Source of the DNA: Bedellia somnulentella
Taxonomy: Eukaryota > Arthropoda > Insecta > Lepidoptera > Bedelliidae
Assembly: GCA_963576735.1 (NCBI GenBank)
Contig: OY755176.1
Span: forward strand, 10,277,423-10,341,422
Reading direction: 5' to 3'
Length of the DNA stretch: 64,000 nucleotides
Each line of letters opens with the position of its first letter. Position 1 is the stretch's first letter. A program made the position numbers and the translations under genes. This document shows positions 52,894 through 63,883 of the stretch, one piece after another. The notes under the pieces were generated by a model. The model was not told where the DNA came from, made no database searches, and was given only the letters and a program-made list of their open reading frames with translations.

Positions 52894-53224
52894 TAATAAT
52901 AGTTGGAGATGCGCACAAAAAAGGGGTTTGAAATGGATGGATGGGTTTTGTTTGCTAGGCCTTTTATAGTGAGGTTATTAAAATATTCTCTTGTGCAGTG
53001 ACGCGCCTCTGGATTGCTCATGTTTTAAGCCCGTTAAAGCGAGTGATCCAAGTTGCGTATCCAAATCGCTTTAACAATAAGATTTAATGATTGAAGAGAG
53101 AGTTAGATTAGGTGTTTATTTTAACATTTATGGCTTCAGATCCCAAAATAACTAAAGAATAAAATAAGTTATAATTTGACTTATGTACAAGCCAAATGCA
53201 AAAACAAATATTTTATAAGCAAAT
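52894..53224. other. Nothing recognised
   Basis: GGATGGATGG repeats at about 52937 and 53232 are simple repeats; otherwise unassigned. Confidence 0.4.
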
Positions 53225-53435
53225 ATAGAGAGGATGGATGGATGGATGGGTTAGTAAATTGGTGAAAGAGATCTTTAGAGGGGATATGGAAGGTAAAGTT
53301 AGTAGAGGACGACCTCGGAGGACACATTTAGACCAAAAATAGAGTGTGCTCAAAAAGGCAAGTGTCCGAAGTATGAAGAGTAAAAGAGCCTGTATGAAAA
53401 GATTAATGGATGTGAACGTAGCTAGAGAGTAAAGG
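53225..53435 (+). repeat. LINE-alpha fragment (coding 3' part)
   Basis: TTAGTAGAGGACGACCTCGG, GGACACATTTAGACC, GTGTGCTCAAAAAGGCAAGT and GAGTAAAAGAGCCTGTATGA match 3600-3745 closely. It encodes the GRPRRTH motif. The 3' tail is replaced by the S3 element. Confidence 0.85.
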
Positions 53436-53735
53436 ATAAATAAAGGAAAGAAAAATTCCGACACAGACGGGAATCGAACCCGCGACCTCGGGTATACGCC
53501 CCCGTCGCTCTGCCAATCGAGCTACCGTGTCAATGGCTGCCAGTGCGAAATTCTTCTATTCTTTGTTTCTTTTTACACTTTTAAGTAGTGTTTACGTTCC
53601 CTACCACCGATTTTTTTATAAATTCGGAAGGCCACTTGTCTGCCTTTTCAGATAGAATGCAAATGTTGAGAACGCCTAACTATCACATAATTTGAATGTT
53701 TTCGTTCATGAAAACCTCATGTGGGGATTTGTAGT
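53436..53735 (-). mobile_element. S3 tRNA-like retroelement, simple copy
   Basis: AAGGAAAGAAAAATTCCGAC, tRNA-like block, CTTCTATTCTTTGTTTC, AAGTAGTGTTTACGTTCCC, CTTTTCAGATAGAATGCAAA and CATGAAAACCTCATGTGGGG in order. It shows the unrearranged layout against which the 7871-8383 copy is duplicated and inverted. Confidence 0.75.
53460..53531 (-). other. tRNA-like sequence (S3 head)
   Basis: 72 nt; acceptor GACACGG/CTGTGTC pairs with one G-T, T-arm CGGG-TTCGATT-CCCG, D-arm GCTC/GAGC. As in the copy at 7951 the anticodon arm lacks a normal loop, so it is a repeat head. Confidence 0.65.
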
Positions 53736-54143
53736 AGTAGCAGGTATTTTGAATAGTGTTGTATGTTTTTTATGTAATGTACATGACGGGTTTTTATTAA
53801 TACGTCGTACTGCCGAAGGTATCCTTGTTTCTTTTGAGAACGTTATAATTGAACAAATTGAAAAATAATACGCAATATAAGCTGAAAATCTTGAAAACGC
53901 GTGGGTTGCTCGATAGACGAAATTTTTTTCACAAAGCGCACCACGCTAATTATTTTTCATTTTCTTGTTTTAAAAGTGAATCAAAAGCTCAATTTGTCAA
54001 TTTGTTTAGTGTAATATTTCTAGATTTGTTTATATGTATTATGCCTCATCACACAATCCTTTTGTTATATTATACTTATATGTAGTGTTTTGTTATACTT
54101 ATATGTAGCACATATAAGTAAGTAACAAGCTTCGAAAAGCTTA
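53736..54143. other. Nothing recognised
   Basis: TTATACTTATATGTAG occurs twice (about 54068 and 54093) and once inverted (ACATATAAG at about 54110), a small palindromic cluster. No coding motif. Confidence 0.4.
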
Positions 54144-54262
54144 AAGAGTATAGTAAGAATCTCATAAGTAGTGAATAATTAGTGGCATCACTTATTGTGT
54201 TTAAGTATGTATATATAATAAATAATAATTATTAAATACTTATGAGATTCTTACCATACTCT
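54144..54262. repeat. Inverted repeat, 38-bp arms
   Basis: 54144-54181 (AAGAGTATAGTAAGAATCTC ATAAGTA...) and 54225-54262 are reverse complements with a few mismatches; the spacer is 43 nt. Confidence 0.75.
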
Positions 54263-54887
54263 TCCTGAAATTCCTAGAGAGACGCTATTGTATAGCTAAG
54301 TCTAAGAAAAAAAAAATGGCACTCTGAACGCCAGGTGACAATAATTTCACATGATGCTTAAAAATATTACTATCTCAAACTCAAATATTATATGTGTATA
54401 TGTGAACATCAGATCTTAAAAAACACACAAAACCCTACAAGGGCACTGCAAAATTTTCTTTAATCTTGATAAATTAACAATACTCTATATGCCAAACTAT
54501 AGGAACCCTTTATAAACTACTATTCTTACTTATTTTCAATAAATAATAAACAAACCAATATATTATTATTACAAAATGCTTCTTAATTATAAAAACAGTT
54601 TTCTAAAAGGTACTGTTGTACTCTTTAAACTTTTTTTTTCTTTAGCTGAATCATTAGGTAGATTGGAGCTGCATTGAAAGTTTTCTATTTTGTAGTAGGA
54701 AGAGCTAATTTTTGTTGGGATCTTAAGTTTGATGGTGGGTTGTAAATAGGGAATAGTTTTGGGTGTTGTTTCAAAAACAAAGCAATTTCATAAATGGAAA
54801 CTGAGGCTAGGGTTAATATTTTGTACTCTTTAAAATATGGTCTGCAACTGATCATGGAGTCAATGTTTGCAAAGGCAGATCATTTAT
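54263..54887. other. Mostly unassigned; S1 trace
   Basis: GCACTCTGAACGCCAGGTGA CAAT..TTCACATGATG at about 54320-54360 is a short S1 3' remnant. The rest is not recognised. Confidence 0.4.
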
Positions 54888-54897
54888 ATAAATTAAA

Positions 54898-55164
54898 TAA
54901 CATAAACATAACATAACATAAACATTCACACCGTTTATCCCCGAAGGGGTTGGCAGAGGTACCAATACTTCTGAACTCACATGGCAGTGCCATCTAGTTT
55001 TCAGAGAAGGTACCCACATTTTGCTTAGACAGTGTACTCACGTGATATCAGGCAGGCAGGAGCAGGCCTATCGCCGTTTTGTACGAATACACTGTCACAT
55101 GACTAAGTACAACTCAGCCATGTGGGTTTCCTCACGATGTTTTCCCTCACTGTTAACAACCATG
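54898..55164 (-). mobile_element. S1b SINE, 5'-truncated, probable 10-bp TSD
   Basis: ATAAATTAAA at 54888-54897 and 55165-55174. The right copy overlaps bases that S1 itself has at this point (CATGATAAATTAA), so truncation probably occurred at a microhomology. GGCAGGCAGGAGCAGGCC at about 55049 is a private expansion of the GGCAGGCC block. Confidence 0.85.
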
Positions 55165-55174
55165 ATAAATTAAA

Positions 55175-55499
55175 AAAAGTAGGCATCCTAATGAACTGCC
55201 TTGAGGAATAGATTTTGTGGCTAAAACTTGAAAACTTGTTTCGAACTTAAAAATGGTATTAAGTATCAAGAGTAAGTATGAGAAGATTGATAAACATGCA
55301 AGAAACAAGTGAGATATGTCGGGTCACACAATGTGCTATTTATGTTATTTGTATTCCTCATTGGAAATTAAAGGTGCTTTTCCATAAATTCACTCTAGAA
55401 GAGAATTTATTGGGGGATTTTTAGAAAAAGCCAGAATGTTTGCTACCCACTGCTTAGTAAGTGTCAAGAGGAGGCTATTTTAAATTTTATATGCATACA
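55175..55499. other. Nothing recognised
   Basis: Unassigned. Confidence 0.4.
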
Positions 55500-55612
55500 T
55501 ATAATCACGCATTTAGTTCCCATTGAAGTAGATAGAGAGTATTGATCGCTACTTTGTATGATCCTGGCAAACCTCTCGAACTTCGTACAATCATTTCATA
55601 CAAACTCTTTTT
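55500..55612 (-). repeat. LINE-alpha 3' fragment
   Basis: ATATAATCACGCATTTAGTT CCCATTG, GATAGAGAGTATTGATCGC and GATCCTGGCAAACCTCTCG match the LINE-alpha 3' end in reverse. Confidence 0.75.
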
Positions 55613-55613
55613 T

Positions 55614-55793
55614 GTGTAATTAGTTGTGTCAATGCTGGGCTACCAAAATCTTATTATTTAATCTTTCTTCTCTGACTGTCAGTCTAAGGTTTTAGTTGGT
55701 GCTATTTGTGTGTGTTTTGTGTGACTATATAAGCCGAGGTATAGATCAGAACCGCTCCCTTGCAATCAGTCTTTATTTCTTAATCAGTCTACA
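55614..55793 (+). promoter_or_regulatory. Possible core promoter, perhaps a solo LTR
   Basis: TATATAAG at 55726-55733 is followed about 38 bp downstream by AATCAGTC, an insect initiator-like sequence. The stretch could be read as TG...CA ended (TGTAATTAG to TCTACA), as in an LTR, but no target duplication or partner LTR was found. Confidence 0.25.
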
Positions 55794-55844
55794 AATATGT
55801 CTCTTTTTATCTAGGTTTAAAAGCAACATATTGTTTTTTACTTC

Positions 55845-55960
55845 AGCGCAAGCTCACCGACATGTGTATCCTGCCTATCCTAACCTACGGCGCTCAGACC
55901 TGGGCACTGACAGAACTTCAGAAGTCCAAACTCAAGGTTTGCCAACGAGCAATTTTTTAC
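55845..55960 (+). pseudogene. Short LINE polyprotein fragment
   Basis: One frame reads KLTDMCILPILTYGAQTWAL TELQKSKLKVCQRAI, the segment downstream of the palm in RTE/Dong-like non-LTR polyproteins (compare LVPTLMYGSECW in LINE-alpha). Only about 38 residues remain. Confidence 0.6.
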
Positions 55961-56359
55961 TATAATAGCATAAAAAATTATGTAGTAGAAACCGTATATA
56001 CGTTACATTTTCCCTAGCGCCACAGAAACGTAGCGAGCCAAACGCAGTAGTTAATATTAAAATACCAATAGGCAAACGACTTGTAAGATTCGATTTGGAA
56101 CGTGGCAAATTCAAAAACCGAAGCAGATTCGAGAATATATTTGCATAGGGTGTGTGTAATTCACGTTTTATTGCTATCTTGCGGGTGCTGTATCATTTGC
56201 CAATATCTATTGACACTCCTTAGAGAGAAGAATATGTTATAGCGAAGTATAAACGAGAGAGATAATGTTTATTTGACATAGGTTTATAATTTATTACTGA
56301 CTTGTTCTGCATATCTGAAACATGTACGGTTTATGGTTCTTGATATTAGATAGGTACAC
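55961..56359. other. Nothing recognised
   Basis: Unassigned. Confidence 0.35.
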
Positions 56360-56602
56360 ATAATACGGCTATAAATCCAAAAATCCCTTGGTTTTACGAA
56401 GCCATAAGTTCAAAATTAGAAATTCCCCCAAAGCCAATTGGTGAAAGACTATTAAGGAAAGAAATATAATATAAAGGATGAACGGTGATAGGTTTGCAGT
56501 GAGATCGTCCAACAATAGCTCAAAAAGCCCCAAACCCGCTGAGTTGCCTCAATACCCGTGCTTTGGGAAGAAATGGTTTAGTACTATTCCAAGTCATATT
56601 GG
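56360..56602 (-). repeat. S2 element, very diverged
   Basis: AATACGGCTATAAATCC, TTAGAAATTCCCCCAAAGCC, GATAGGTTTGCAGTG..ATCG and GAAATGGTTTAGTACTATTC trace the whole S2 in minus orientation with many changes. Confidence 0.6.
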
Positions 56603-56626
56603 GTGAGTCTCATTGCTTCAATTTCC

Positions 56627-56855
56627 TTTACATACATACATACATACATATACTCACGGCTGTAAATCCCTAGAAGGGGTAGCCAGAGCTAAGGAATTAC
56701 AAATTCCTCAGCCACTTTTGGAAATGTGAGTGGGGAAAAGATGGTAAAAATAAGGTTGTTGCTGATGGTTATCCAACCGCATCGCCCAAAAATCCCTTAA
56801 AAGCCCCAAAACCGGAAGAAATGGGGTAGTGCTATTCGAAGCCGACACTACACAT
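56627..56855 (-). mobile_element. S2 element, nearly complete
   Basis: CATA-repeat tail at 56631-56650 to GCCGACACTACACAT. A 30-bp deletion removes the GTTAGTCGCCTCTTACGTAC part. AATTTCC at 56620-56626 and 56856-56862 may be a 7-bp duplication. Confidence 0.85.
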
Positions 56856-56862
56856 AATTTCC

Positions 56863-57095
56863 ATTCATTTTTAAATTTCCTTAAATAGTTCAAAATCAGA
56901 AGTAAAAACAAGCTGTACTTAAATTAATAGAATTGTGGTCTTGGCATTTACAATCTGGAGTTTTGATTTGTTTGATTTAATCCAGTTTTAAAGGATTCCA
57001 GACTAAATCAACTGATTTTCCGAAATTTAAATAATTTCGTTGTTCAATAAGCAGTTGTTAGTATAGGCGAACGCAGTGAACTATATATTCAGGAC
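56863..57095. other. Nothing recognised
   Basis: Unassigned. Confidence 0.4.
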
Positions 57096-57546
57096 AGGCT
57101 CTAGCCCCTTAGTTGGGACATAAATTAAAGCCCCCAATTTAAAAAAATATATATGGTTTTTAATAATTTTAATTTTTTTATATTTGTTCACACGTATTTT
57201 ATGTACGATACTAATAGAAACACTGTTAACAAATTAATTGAAACAACATTTTTTCATGCTCTATAATATTTTCTGCTCATCTAGGCCGACGCCATTACTT
57301 TGCTTGACGGCTTGGATTTATTTAGTCCTGAGAAAATAGTGATGTGATAAAAATGCGCTCATAATTCTAGCGCTATAAGATACAGCTTTTGCACCTGCTC
57401 CGTAAATGAGGAGTTGTATTTATTTGCGCGTATTAATTATGCTTGTTTATGATTGCTGAACATTACAATTAAGGAACTGCGATATTTTTATAATGGAGAA
57501 GCATAATACTGAGTAGCACTTAACAAAAGTTCAAATATTATTTTGG
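57096..57546 (+). repeat. Unidentified segment U1, copy B, with conserved 189-nt core
   Basis: Same orientation as copy A 7.5 kb upstream. The core 57262-57450 is almost unchanged while the flanks show many substitutions and indels. A tiny S1b insertion follows at 57559. Confidence 0.7.
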
Positions 57547-57558
57547 AAAAACGAAACA

Positions 57559-57657
57559 CTTCTCTGGACACTAGATGAAGCTGCCATGTGGGTTCAGAAG
57601 TATTGGTACCACTGCCAACCCCTTCGGGGATAAACGGTGTGAACGTTTATGTTATGT
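57559..57657 (+). mobile_element. S1b SINE, extreme 5' truncation (99 bp), 12-bp TSD
   Basis: Only CTTCTCTGGACACTAGATGA to GTGTGAACGTTTATGTTATG is present. AAAAACGAAACA at 57547-57558 and 57658-57669 flanks it exactly. Confidence 0.93.
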
Positions 57658-57669
57658 AAAAACGAAACA

Positions 57670-57867
57670 ATTTACAATGTAACATAATAATTATAAGAAA
57701 TAATAGACATAATATTACCTAGTCGGTGCTTAAATTCTGTTACAAACGAAATTTGATATAAAATGAAAATTGGTCACGATATTCGAAAAATGATTAGTTT
57801 GAATAGAAGGTAATTTAATTAGCTTACACTAAACACAAAATTTATTCAAAACGTTTGTCACAATTTT
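57670..57867. other. Nothing recognised
   Basis: Unassigned. Confidence 0.35.
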
Positions 57868-58366
57868 TAACCGACTTCAAAAAAAGGAGTGTTCTCAATT
57901 CGACCGTTTTTTTTATGTTTGTACGCCGATTACTTCGCCATTTATGAACCGATTTTGATTATTATTTTTTTATTCGAAAGAAGATACTCCCGGATTTGTA
58001 CTTTGATGAGGATATCAGGGTCTGATGATGGGATCCTGGAGAAATCGAGGGGAACCCTCAAATTTTATAGGCAAATGTACCGCGTTTTACATATTTTCTG
58101 AAATTATATTGGCATTTGTTTCTGAAAATCATATTGTTATGCTGCTGAGCTGATGATGGAAGGTGTGGGTCCTCAATCACTAGGTATTAGGAAACATTTC
58201 TTTCCACATTCTATATAGATTTATACTCCTCTTCGTAGCTTTTATGAAGAGAAGTACAGGTTCACTAAACATTTCTTTTGTTATGTTATTGTTACCGAGA
58301 AAGTACCATGAGACCAGGATCTGATGATGGCATCCCAGGAAATCGAGGGGACTGTCGAAACTTACA
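57868..58366 (+). repeat. Dispersed repeat beginning ACCGACTTCAAAAAAAGGAG
   Basis: TTTTTAACCGACTTCAAAAA, TTCTCAATTCGACCGTTTTT and the block CTGATGATGGGATCCTGGAG form a well-known lepidopteran repeat start. CAGGATCTGATGATGGCATC at about 58315 repeats that block 300 bp later. No coding. Confidence 0.55.
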
Positions 58367-58548
58367 ATCATGTGCCAGTGTATTTGTTCAAAACGCCGAT
58401 AGGCCTGCCCTGTATAACGTGAGAACACTGCCTAAGCAAATAGTGGATACTCTGAACAACAGGTGACAATGTCACGTGATATTCAGAAGTATTACTACCT
58501 CTGCGAACCCCTTCAGGGATATTCGGCGTGAACGTTTGAGTCTTTCTT
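58367..58548 (+). mobile_element. S1 SINE, 5'-truncated
   Basis: CAATCATGTGCCAGTGTATT to CCCCTTCAGGGATATTCGGC and a GTTTGAGTC tail. No clear duplication. Confidence 0.85.
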
Positions 58549-58744
58549 GAGATGTAGAATTGTAGACCATCGCCTTTCGAAGGATTTTAAGAACAATGTA
58601 AGGTTACATATGGTTGGGCCTATTTAATATCGTACTATAATAGAAATACCGGAAATACGAAGAATAATACAGTAACCGTCGCTTCCTCATCCGAGAGGCA
58701 TCTTTGCAAGGACTACCCATCTCTAAAACTCGTAAAATAAAATA

Positions 58745-59341
58745 ATTTTTAACAAAAAGAAAACCGACTTCATATATGGAAAAACAACCGAAAATAAACA
58801 ATCTGGTAGTAAAAAGTACGAAATAAGTTTTTTAATTGAATATGAGTACTGTGATTAATACCTTAGCAATTTCTTTATTCCACACGCGTCAGTTCAACCT
58901 ACCTAAATATTAAAATTCTCTTAAATTAATTTTTGAGTCGGTGCCAGTCAAACAAAAGTAAATTCACCCTACTATCTATCTCTGATTATAACAATCTAAA
59001 CAATATATATCTATCGCCTAACGTTTTAAATGGTAATACGTACAAAAATCAGTTTACCCTACAACTACAAGGTACCCTACATTTTACATGTATATGAATT
59101 GCGAAATACACACTTCTTATTATCAATAATCATCGAGGCTGGCACCGGCTCACAAATTAATTTAAGAGAATTTTAAGATTTAGGCAGGTAGAACTGACGC
59201 GTGTGGAATAAAGAAATTGCTAAGGTATTAATCACAGTACTCATATTCAATTAAAAAACTTATTTCGTACTTTTTAGTACCAGATTGTTTATTTTCGGTT
59301 GTTTTTCCATATATAAAGTCGGTTTTCTTTTTGTTAAAAAA
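58745..59341. mobile_element. Foldback element with 203-bp arms
   Basis: The arms 58745-58947 and 59139-59341 (tips TTTTTAACAAAAAGAAAACC) are reverse complements with roughly ten differences by eye. The 191-bp centre is unique and non-coding. The right tip cuts into the end of a mariner reading frame (KTFVNIF then stop). Confidence 0.85.
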
Positions 59342-60560
59342 TATTCACAAAAGTCTTCAATCTTCGCGGCCAGTCTTCAATAGCAGCACGGCCCATATTC
59401 ATGTCGATATTGATCACTGCTTTAGTCAATGATGACTTTAGGCTGCTCAAATTTTTGTGAAGTTTAGAGTGCAAAATTTTGGAATCCAGTAGATTGAGGT
59501 CAGGGCTAGATAAGGGCCAATCTTGATGCCTTAATAGCTCGATATTCAGGTGCTCAAACCACTCCTGAGTTGTTTTGGCCTTATAAACAGGTGCAGAGTC
59601 CTGTTGAAACACAAATGGCCGTTCTTCAAAGAGTGTCTGGGGCAGATCTTTTACTATGCAATATTAAACCGTGTCTACGTACACTTTTGCACTGGTTTTG
59701 AAACCTTTTTCACAAAATTGCACTTCAGTAGGGCCATAGTAGGACACTCGCAACTAAATCATGATTGATGAGGTATAATGACCGTACTGCACTCTAGGAA
59801 TGGCATTTCCAGCGGCTGCAGAGCTAGTAGCGTACACCCTGTAAATTTTTTGTTGTATCTCCTAAATGTTAAAAACAATCACGTCTGTAAACAGGATATC
59901 GCGGTGTCTTTTTCTTGCGTACCGCTTAAGCATTACTCTGCATTTTTTTGCTTTCATAGCTATCAGACGCGCTTTCAGAATATGTCTACTATTTTTTAGA
60001 TAAGCTCGTAGTCCCAGGTCTTTATCGAGTACTTTTTTTACGGTACTTCTGGTTAAAAGCTGTGTAGTGTCGGCTTAGAATAGCACTACCCCATTTCTTC
60101 CGGTGGGTGTACGTAAGAGGCGACTAACGGTTTTGGGGCTTTTGAGGGATTTTTGGGCGATGCGGTTGGAGACCCATCACCAACAACCTTTATTTCACCA
60201 TCTTTTCCCCACACAACTTCCAAAAGTGGCTGAGGAATTTCTGATTCCTTAGCTCTGGCTACCCCTTCTAGGGATTTATAGCCGTGAGTATATGTATGTA
60301 TGTATGTTCTGGTTAAACCCATCTTCAAAAACATCAATTTCTACTTGCGGTCGGGATTTCTTGCTGCACGCGCCTTGATTGCTTTGATCACCCCTGGAGT
60401 CCTAATGGAACGAGGTTTGCCAGTTCTTTTCTCGTCATCGACACTAGAGGTTCCATTGTACCACTTGATGGTACGGTATACGAACCTCATCGTGATTTTT
60501 AATTTTTGAAGTAAGTTGAATATCGTCCTTGGTGAACGACCGCAACGATGCAATGCAATT
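59334..60560 (-). pseudogene. Tc1/mariner-type transposase pseudogene (M4)
   Basis: N-terminal HTH part (60341-60553, minus): RCGRSPRTIFNLLQKLKI, FVYRTIKWYNGTSSVDD, KRTGKPRSIRTPGVIKAIKA, ARNPDRK. After the S2 insertion it continues VLDKDLGLRAYLKNSRHILK, LKRYARKRHRDILFTD (first catalytic Asp region), several stops, then FVFQQDSAPVYKAKTTQEW (second Asp), DWPLSSPDLNLLDSKI (third) and AIEDWPRRLKTFVNIF. Spacing and motifs suit an insect mariner with a D,D37D-like triad. Multiple stops and truncation at the C-terminus. Confidence 0.85.
60058..60306 (+). mobile_element. S2 element inside mariner M4, 11-bp TSD
   Basis: TTCTGGTTAAA at 60047-60057 and 60307-60317 flanks a complete S2 that is close to the consensus. 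It interrupts the transposase reading frame, so it is younger than M4. Confidence 0.95.
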
Positions 60561-61099
60561 ACTGTTACTCAGTTCTCTTTACGAGTCTACTCCATCGTTA
60601 AAAAAATAATGAATGCAATTGTGATTTAGCATTAAAATAATAATTGGGAATCGAACACCATTTCATATTTTTGTCTAAGTGTTCTATTTTTAAAATAAAT
60701 GGCAAGTGACAGTATTTAAGAACCGACTAGGTATATGTGTTACCATAAGAAACATATGTCCTGGTGTTATGTGTGGGTAAAGAATAAAAGGCAATCATTT
60801 ATTTCAGAGATGCCGTATAAGTATTATTTAATTTTCAATAAAACAAAACCCTGTCGTCACGTCACGTACAATACTCTCGTTTGCTTATATCACAGCTATT
60901 TATATATATATTATATATAATATAATATTAATATATATATAAAAAATACACATAAAAAAACAATAAGAAACGCCGTCAACCAAATCCATACCTAAAAAAA
61001 TTGGTTGGCATTGCTGGCCAAAAGTATGATAATTTAGTGATGTAATTTTGTGAACCGTATTACTACGACTATCTCATTATGTTTTACTATCAATTGATA
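60561..61099. other. Nothing recognised
   Basis: AT-rich with a TATATA palindromic tract at 60899-60945. Confidence 0.4.
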
Positions 61100-61200
61100 C
61101 ATTGCAAGTTCCTGGCAAACCTCTCGACCTTCATCATCATTCATAAATTTTTTGATACTTGCCCTTCTATTCCTTACACTTTTGATACCTGTTAAATGTT
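61100..61200 (-). repeat. LINE-alpha fragment
   Basis: CCTGGCAAACCTCTCGACCT, TCATTCATAAATTTTTTGAT and TATTCCTTACACTTTTGATA CCTG match the minus-strand LINE-alpha C-terminal coding end. Confidence 0.65.
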
Positions 61201-62117
61201 TTACCAAAAAATGATATTTAAGGAATGTCTGTGAGTCATAAAAAATGGTTTCTCATATATTTTTCACTAAATAAATTATTTAAAATGATAAATATCCAAA
61301 GTTTTTATTATTTACAAAGAAAAAAGTTTTTATTTATGGGCACATTTTTGAAAGCCACAAATATACACCTACAAACATTACTGGCTACTCACAAAAACAA
61401 TCCTATTTTATGGTTCTTACTCTTAAACGGCAAGTCCGACTCATATTTTTCATGACTATAAGAGTACGGTAAAAATGTTGATTAAAAATATAAACGTCTC
61501 GCTAAAATCTGGGGCACATAACCTTCGTAAATTGAGCAAACGGGAAGGAACGCAGATTTTACAGTTATCCCTTAGTGACACAGCCTAATAAAATATCAAC
61601 AACTAGTAATTTTAAGATTAATTTTGCCTATGTTATTTGCCTGATGTTGGAATGTAAGTCTTTGATAAATTTACTATAGGCTGGGTTCCTAAAGACAATA
61701 GTATATTTATCTGCGTCTGCTAGATAGATGCCCTGATTTTGGCAAGACGACATTGAGTTATGAAGACTAGTTGAAATGATGGATGTCCTACTTTCACACT
61801 TATGTAGATATAATTTCCACAACATGCTATGAATATAGTTTCAAATTATATACTTTGTTGGTAGCGAAGTCTCTTTCCGCATCATTTTCCTCAAAATTAC
61901 TTTTTTATTACCCCAAAATATTTTTTTTGACAACCTCGTACATACAACACTCATGAAATTAAAGAGACAGTGTTCTGCTATTCTGAAAACATAACAACAC
62001 TATTAATTACTTGCATCTATACAATTATTACCTATATTTATAAAAAAACATAATTATTACTAACTTTATTTTATTTCATGAAAATCGGCATTCACAGCAG
62101 TCAGCAACACATCAATT

Positions 62118-62121
<4 letters not shown>
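61201..62121. other. Nothing recognised
   Basis: About 900 bp AT-rich DNA. The frame at 61225-61455 has no recognised domain. Confidence 0.45.

Positions 62122-62184
<63 letters not shown>
62122..62184. repeat. (AT)n microsatellite, about 31 units
   Basis: Uninterrupted AT dinucleotides over about 62 bp. Confidence 0.98.
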
Positions 62185-62188
<4 letters not shown>

Positions 62189-62313
62189 TAACATTTATTT
62201 CAGATATTTTCACATACAGTCGTATAAAACTTTGTTATCGACATTCTAACTACAAAAAGTGCGTACCAAGAATAAAAATATAAAACAAAACAAAGCAAAT
62301 AAAACTAACATTA

Positions 62314-62685
62314 CATAACATAACATAAACATAAACGTTCACGCCGAATATCCCCGAAGGGGTTGGCAGAGGTACTAATACTTCTGAACATCACGTGACT
62401 TTGTCACCTGGTGTTCAGAGTACCCACGTTTTGCATGGACAGTGTACTCACGTGATAGGGGGCAGGACTATCGCCGTTTTGTACGAATACACTGTCACAT
62501 GACTAAGTACAACTCAGCCATGTGGGTTTCCTCACGATGTTTTCCCTCACCGTTAACAACCATGATAAATTAACCACACATATGTCTTTAGAAAAGACAA
62601 ATTGGTGTAGGCCCGACCCAGGATTTGAACACTAGTCGTTTGCACGATAACCGAGTGTTCTACCCACTGGGCTATCACGGTTGTT
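62314..62685 (-). mobile_element. S1a SINE, full length, 10-bp TSD
   Basis: Near-identical by eye to the 36682 and 45389 copies in reverse. ACTAACATTA at 62304-62313 and 62686-62695 flanks it. Confidence 0.94.
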
Positions 62686-62699
62686 ACTAACATTAACAT

Positions 62700-63211
62700 A
62701 TAAAATAAAAGAATGATTTGCTAACAGATTTTTTTTTTATTTATTTCGTATTATCCTATTAAATCACTTTACGAATTCGTCATATCCAAAGTATGTTCTA
62801 TGTTTCCAACATGCTTGTTCTGATTAGAGGGTGCTCGGGCAACTTGATTGATGAGTGACTACGCCACGTCGCCCCTCGGAACAAATGATGAGTTTGCTTG
62901 CCTGATCGATACCACGTCCTTCTCCTAAGCCAACTGTTCCACACATCCGTTCAAATTGAATTAATTGCCGGCAAGACATTTGTTGCCACTAGTCTAGGTC
63001 GCTTTCTAGTTGGAAATCAGATTCTTGAAAATACTAACGAGTTCTTATTCTGTCAAGAACTAAAAAAATATTTTTGTTTACTAAAATGAGTGAAGTTGTG
63101 TAAAAAAATATTGATTCAGAAGATCTGTTTTTCCCTCAGTTTTATTTAATATTGATAACACCAACGAATAATAAAAATTTAATATCATTCGTTTAACAAA
63201 CATTTAAAAAC
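62700..63211. other. Nothing recognised
   Basis: A slightly GC-richer patch at about 62825-62960 has no identified motif. Confidence 0.4.
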
Positions 63212-63222
63212 TTTAAAATTAA

Positions 63223-63597
63223 TTACGACATGATAGTCCAGCGGGTAGAACACCCGCCCGAAAACAGAAGTGCGTGAGTTCCAATCCTGGGTGGGGCCTA
63301 CACCAATTTGTCTTTTCTAAAGTGATATGTGTGGTTAATTTATCATGGTTGTTAACGGTGAGGGAAAACATCATGAGGAAACCCACATGGCTGAGTTGTA
63401 CTTAGTCATGTGACAGTGTATTCGTACAAAACGGCGATAGGCCTGCCCCCAATCACGTGAGTACACTGTCTAAGCAAAACGTGGGTACCTTTTCTGGACA
63501 CTAGATGGCGCTGCCATGTGAGTTCAGAAGTATTGGTACCTCTGCTCTACTCTTCGGGGATTAACGGCGTGAACGTTTATGTTTTATGTTATGTATG
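63223..63597 (+). mobile_element. S1b SINE, full length, 11-bp TSD
   Basis: TTTAAAATTAA at 63212-63222 and 63598-63608 flanks it. Head TAGTCCAGCGGGTAGAACAC, GAGTTCCAATCCTGGG, CTGGACACTAGATGGCGCTG. The CCCC of the 3' hairpin is lost (CTCTGCTCTACTCTTCGGGG). Confidence 0.94.
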
Positions 63598-63796
63598 TTT
63601 AAAATTAAATGTTAAAACTCCCAAACAATTAATTGATAAGATATTAAATTTTACGACGCCGCGCTGCTTATGCTACAAATTTCTGCAAATGCTCGAAACT
63701 CGCAACAGAGTCAAAACTTACTTTCCAAGAATTCAGAATCTTGGGACTTAGTACGAAGCACAGATAATCTGTAGATTTTTAGTTACAATAAAAATA

Positions 63797-63858
63797 CAGA
63801 TTTGTGCGGAACCCTCGTTGCGCGAGCCGAATCGCACTAGGCCGTTCTTTTTGTATTA
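63797..63858 (+). repeat. Terminal fragment of the GACTCGCACTTGGCCGG-type repeat
   Basis: GTGCGGAACCCTCGTTGCGC then CCGAATCGCACTAGGCCG match the closing part of 21319-21937. Confidence 0.6.
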
Positions 63859-63883
63859 CGTAGTCTAGTGAATTTGTTGCTTT

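Noticed and set aside
60086..60337. Minus-strand 83-codon frame
   Set aside because: Translated S2 sequence inside the mariner pseudogene; similar frames occur at other S2 copies (10655, 16415, 48286).
62122..62184. AT-rich tract as a replication or regulatory signal
   Set aside because: A plain dinucleotide microsatellite explains it.
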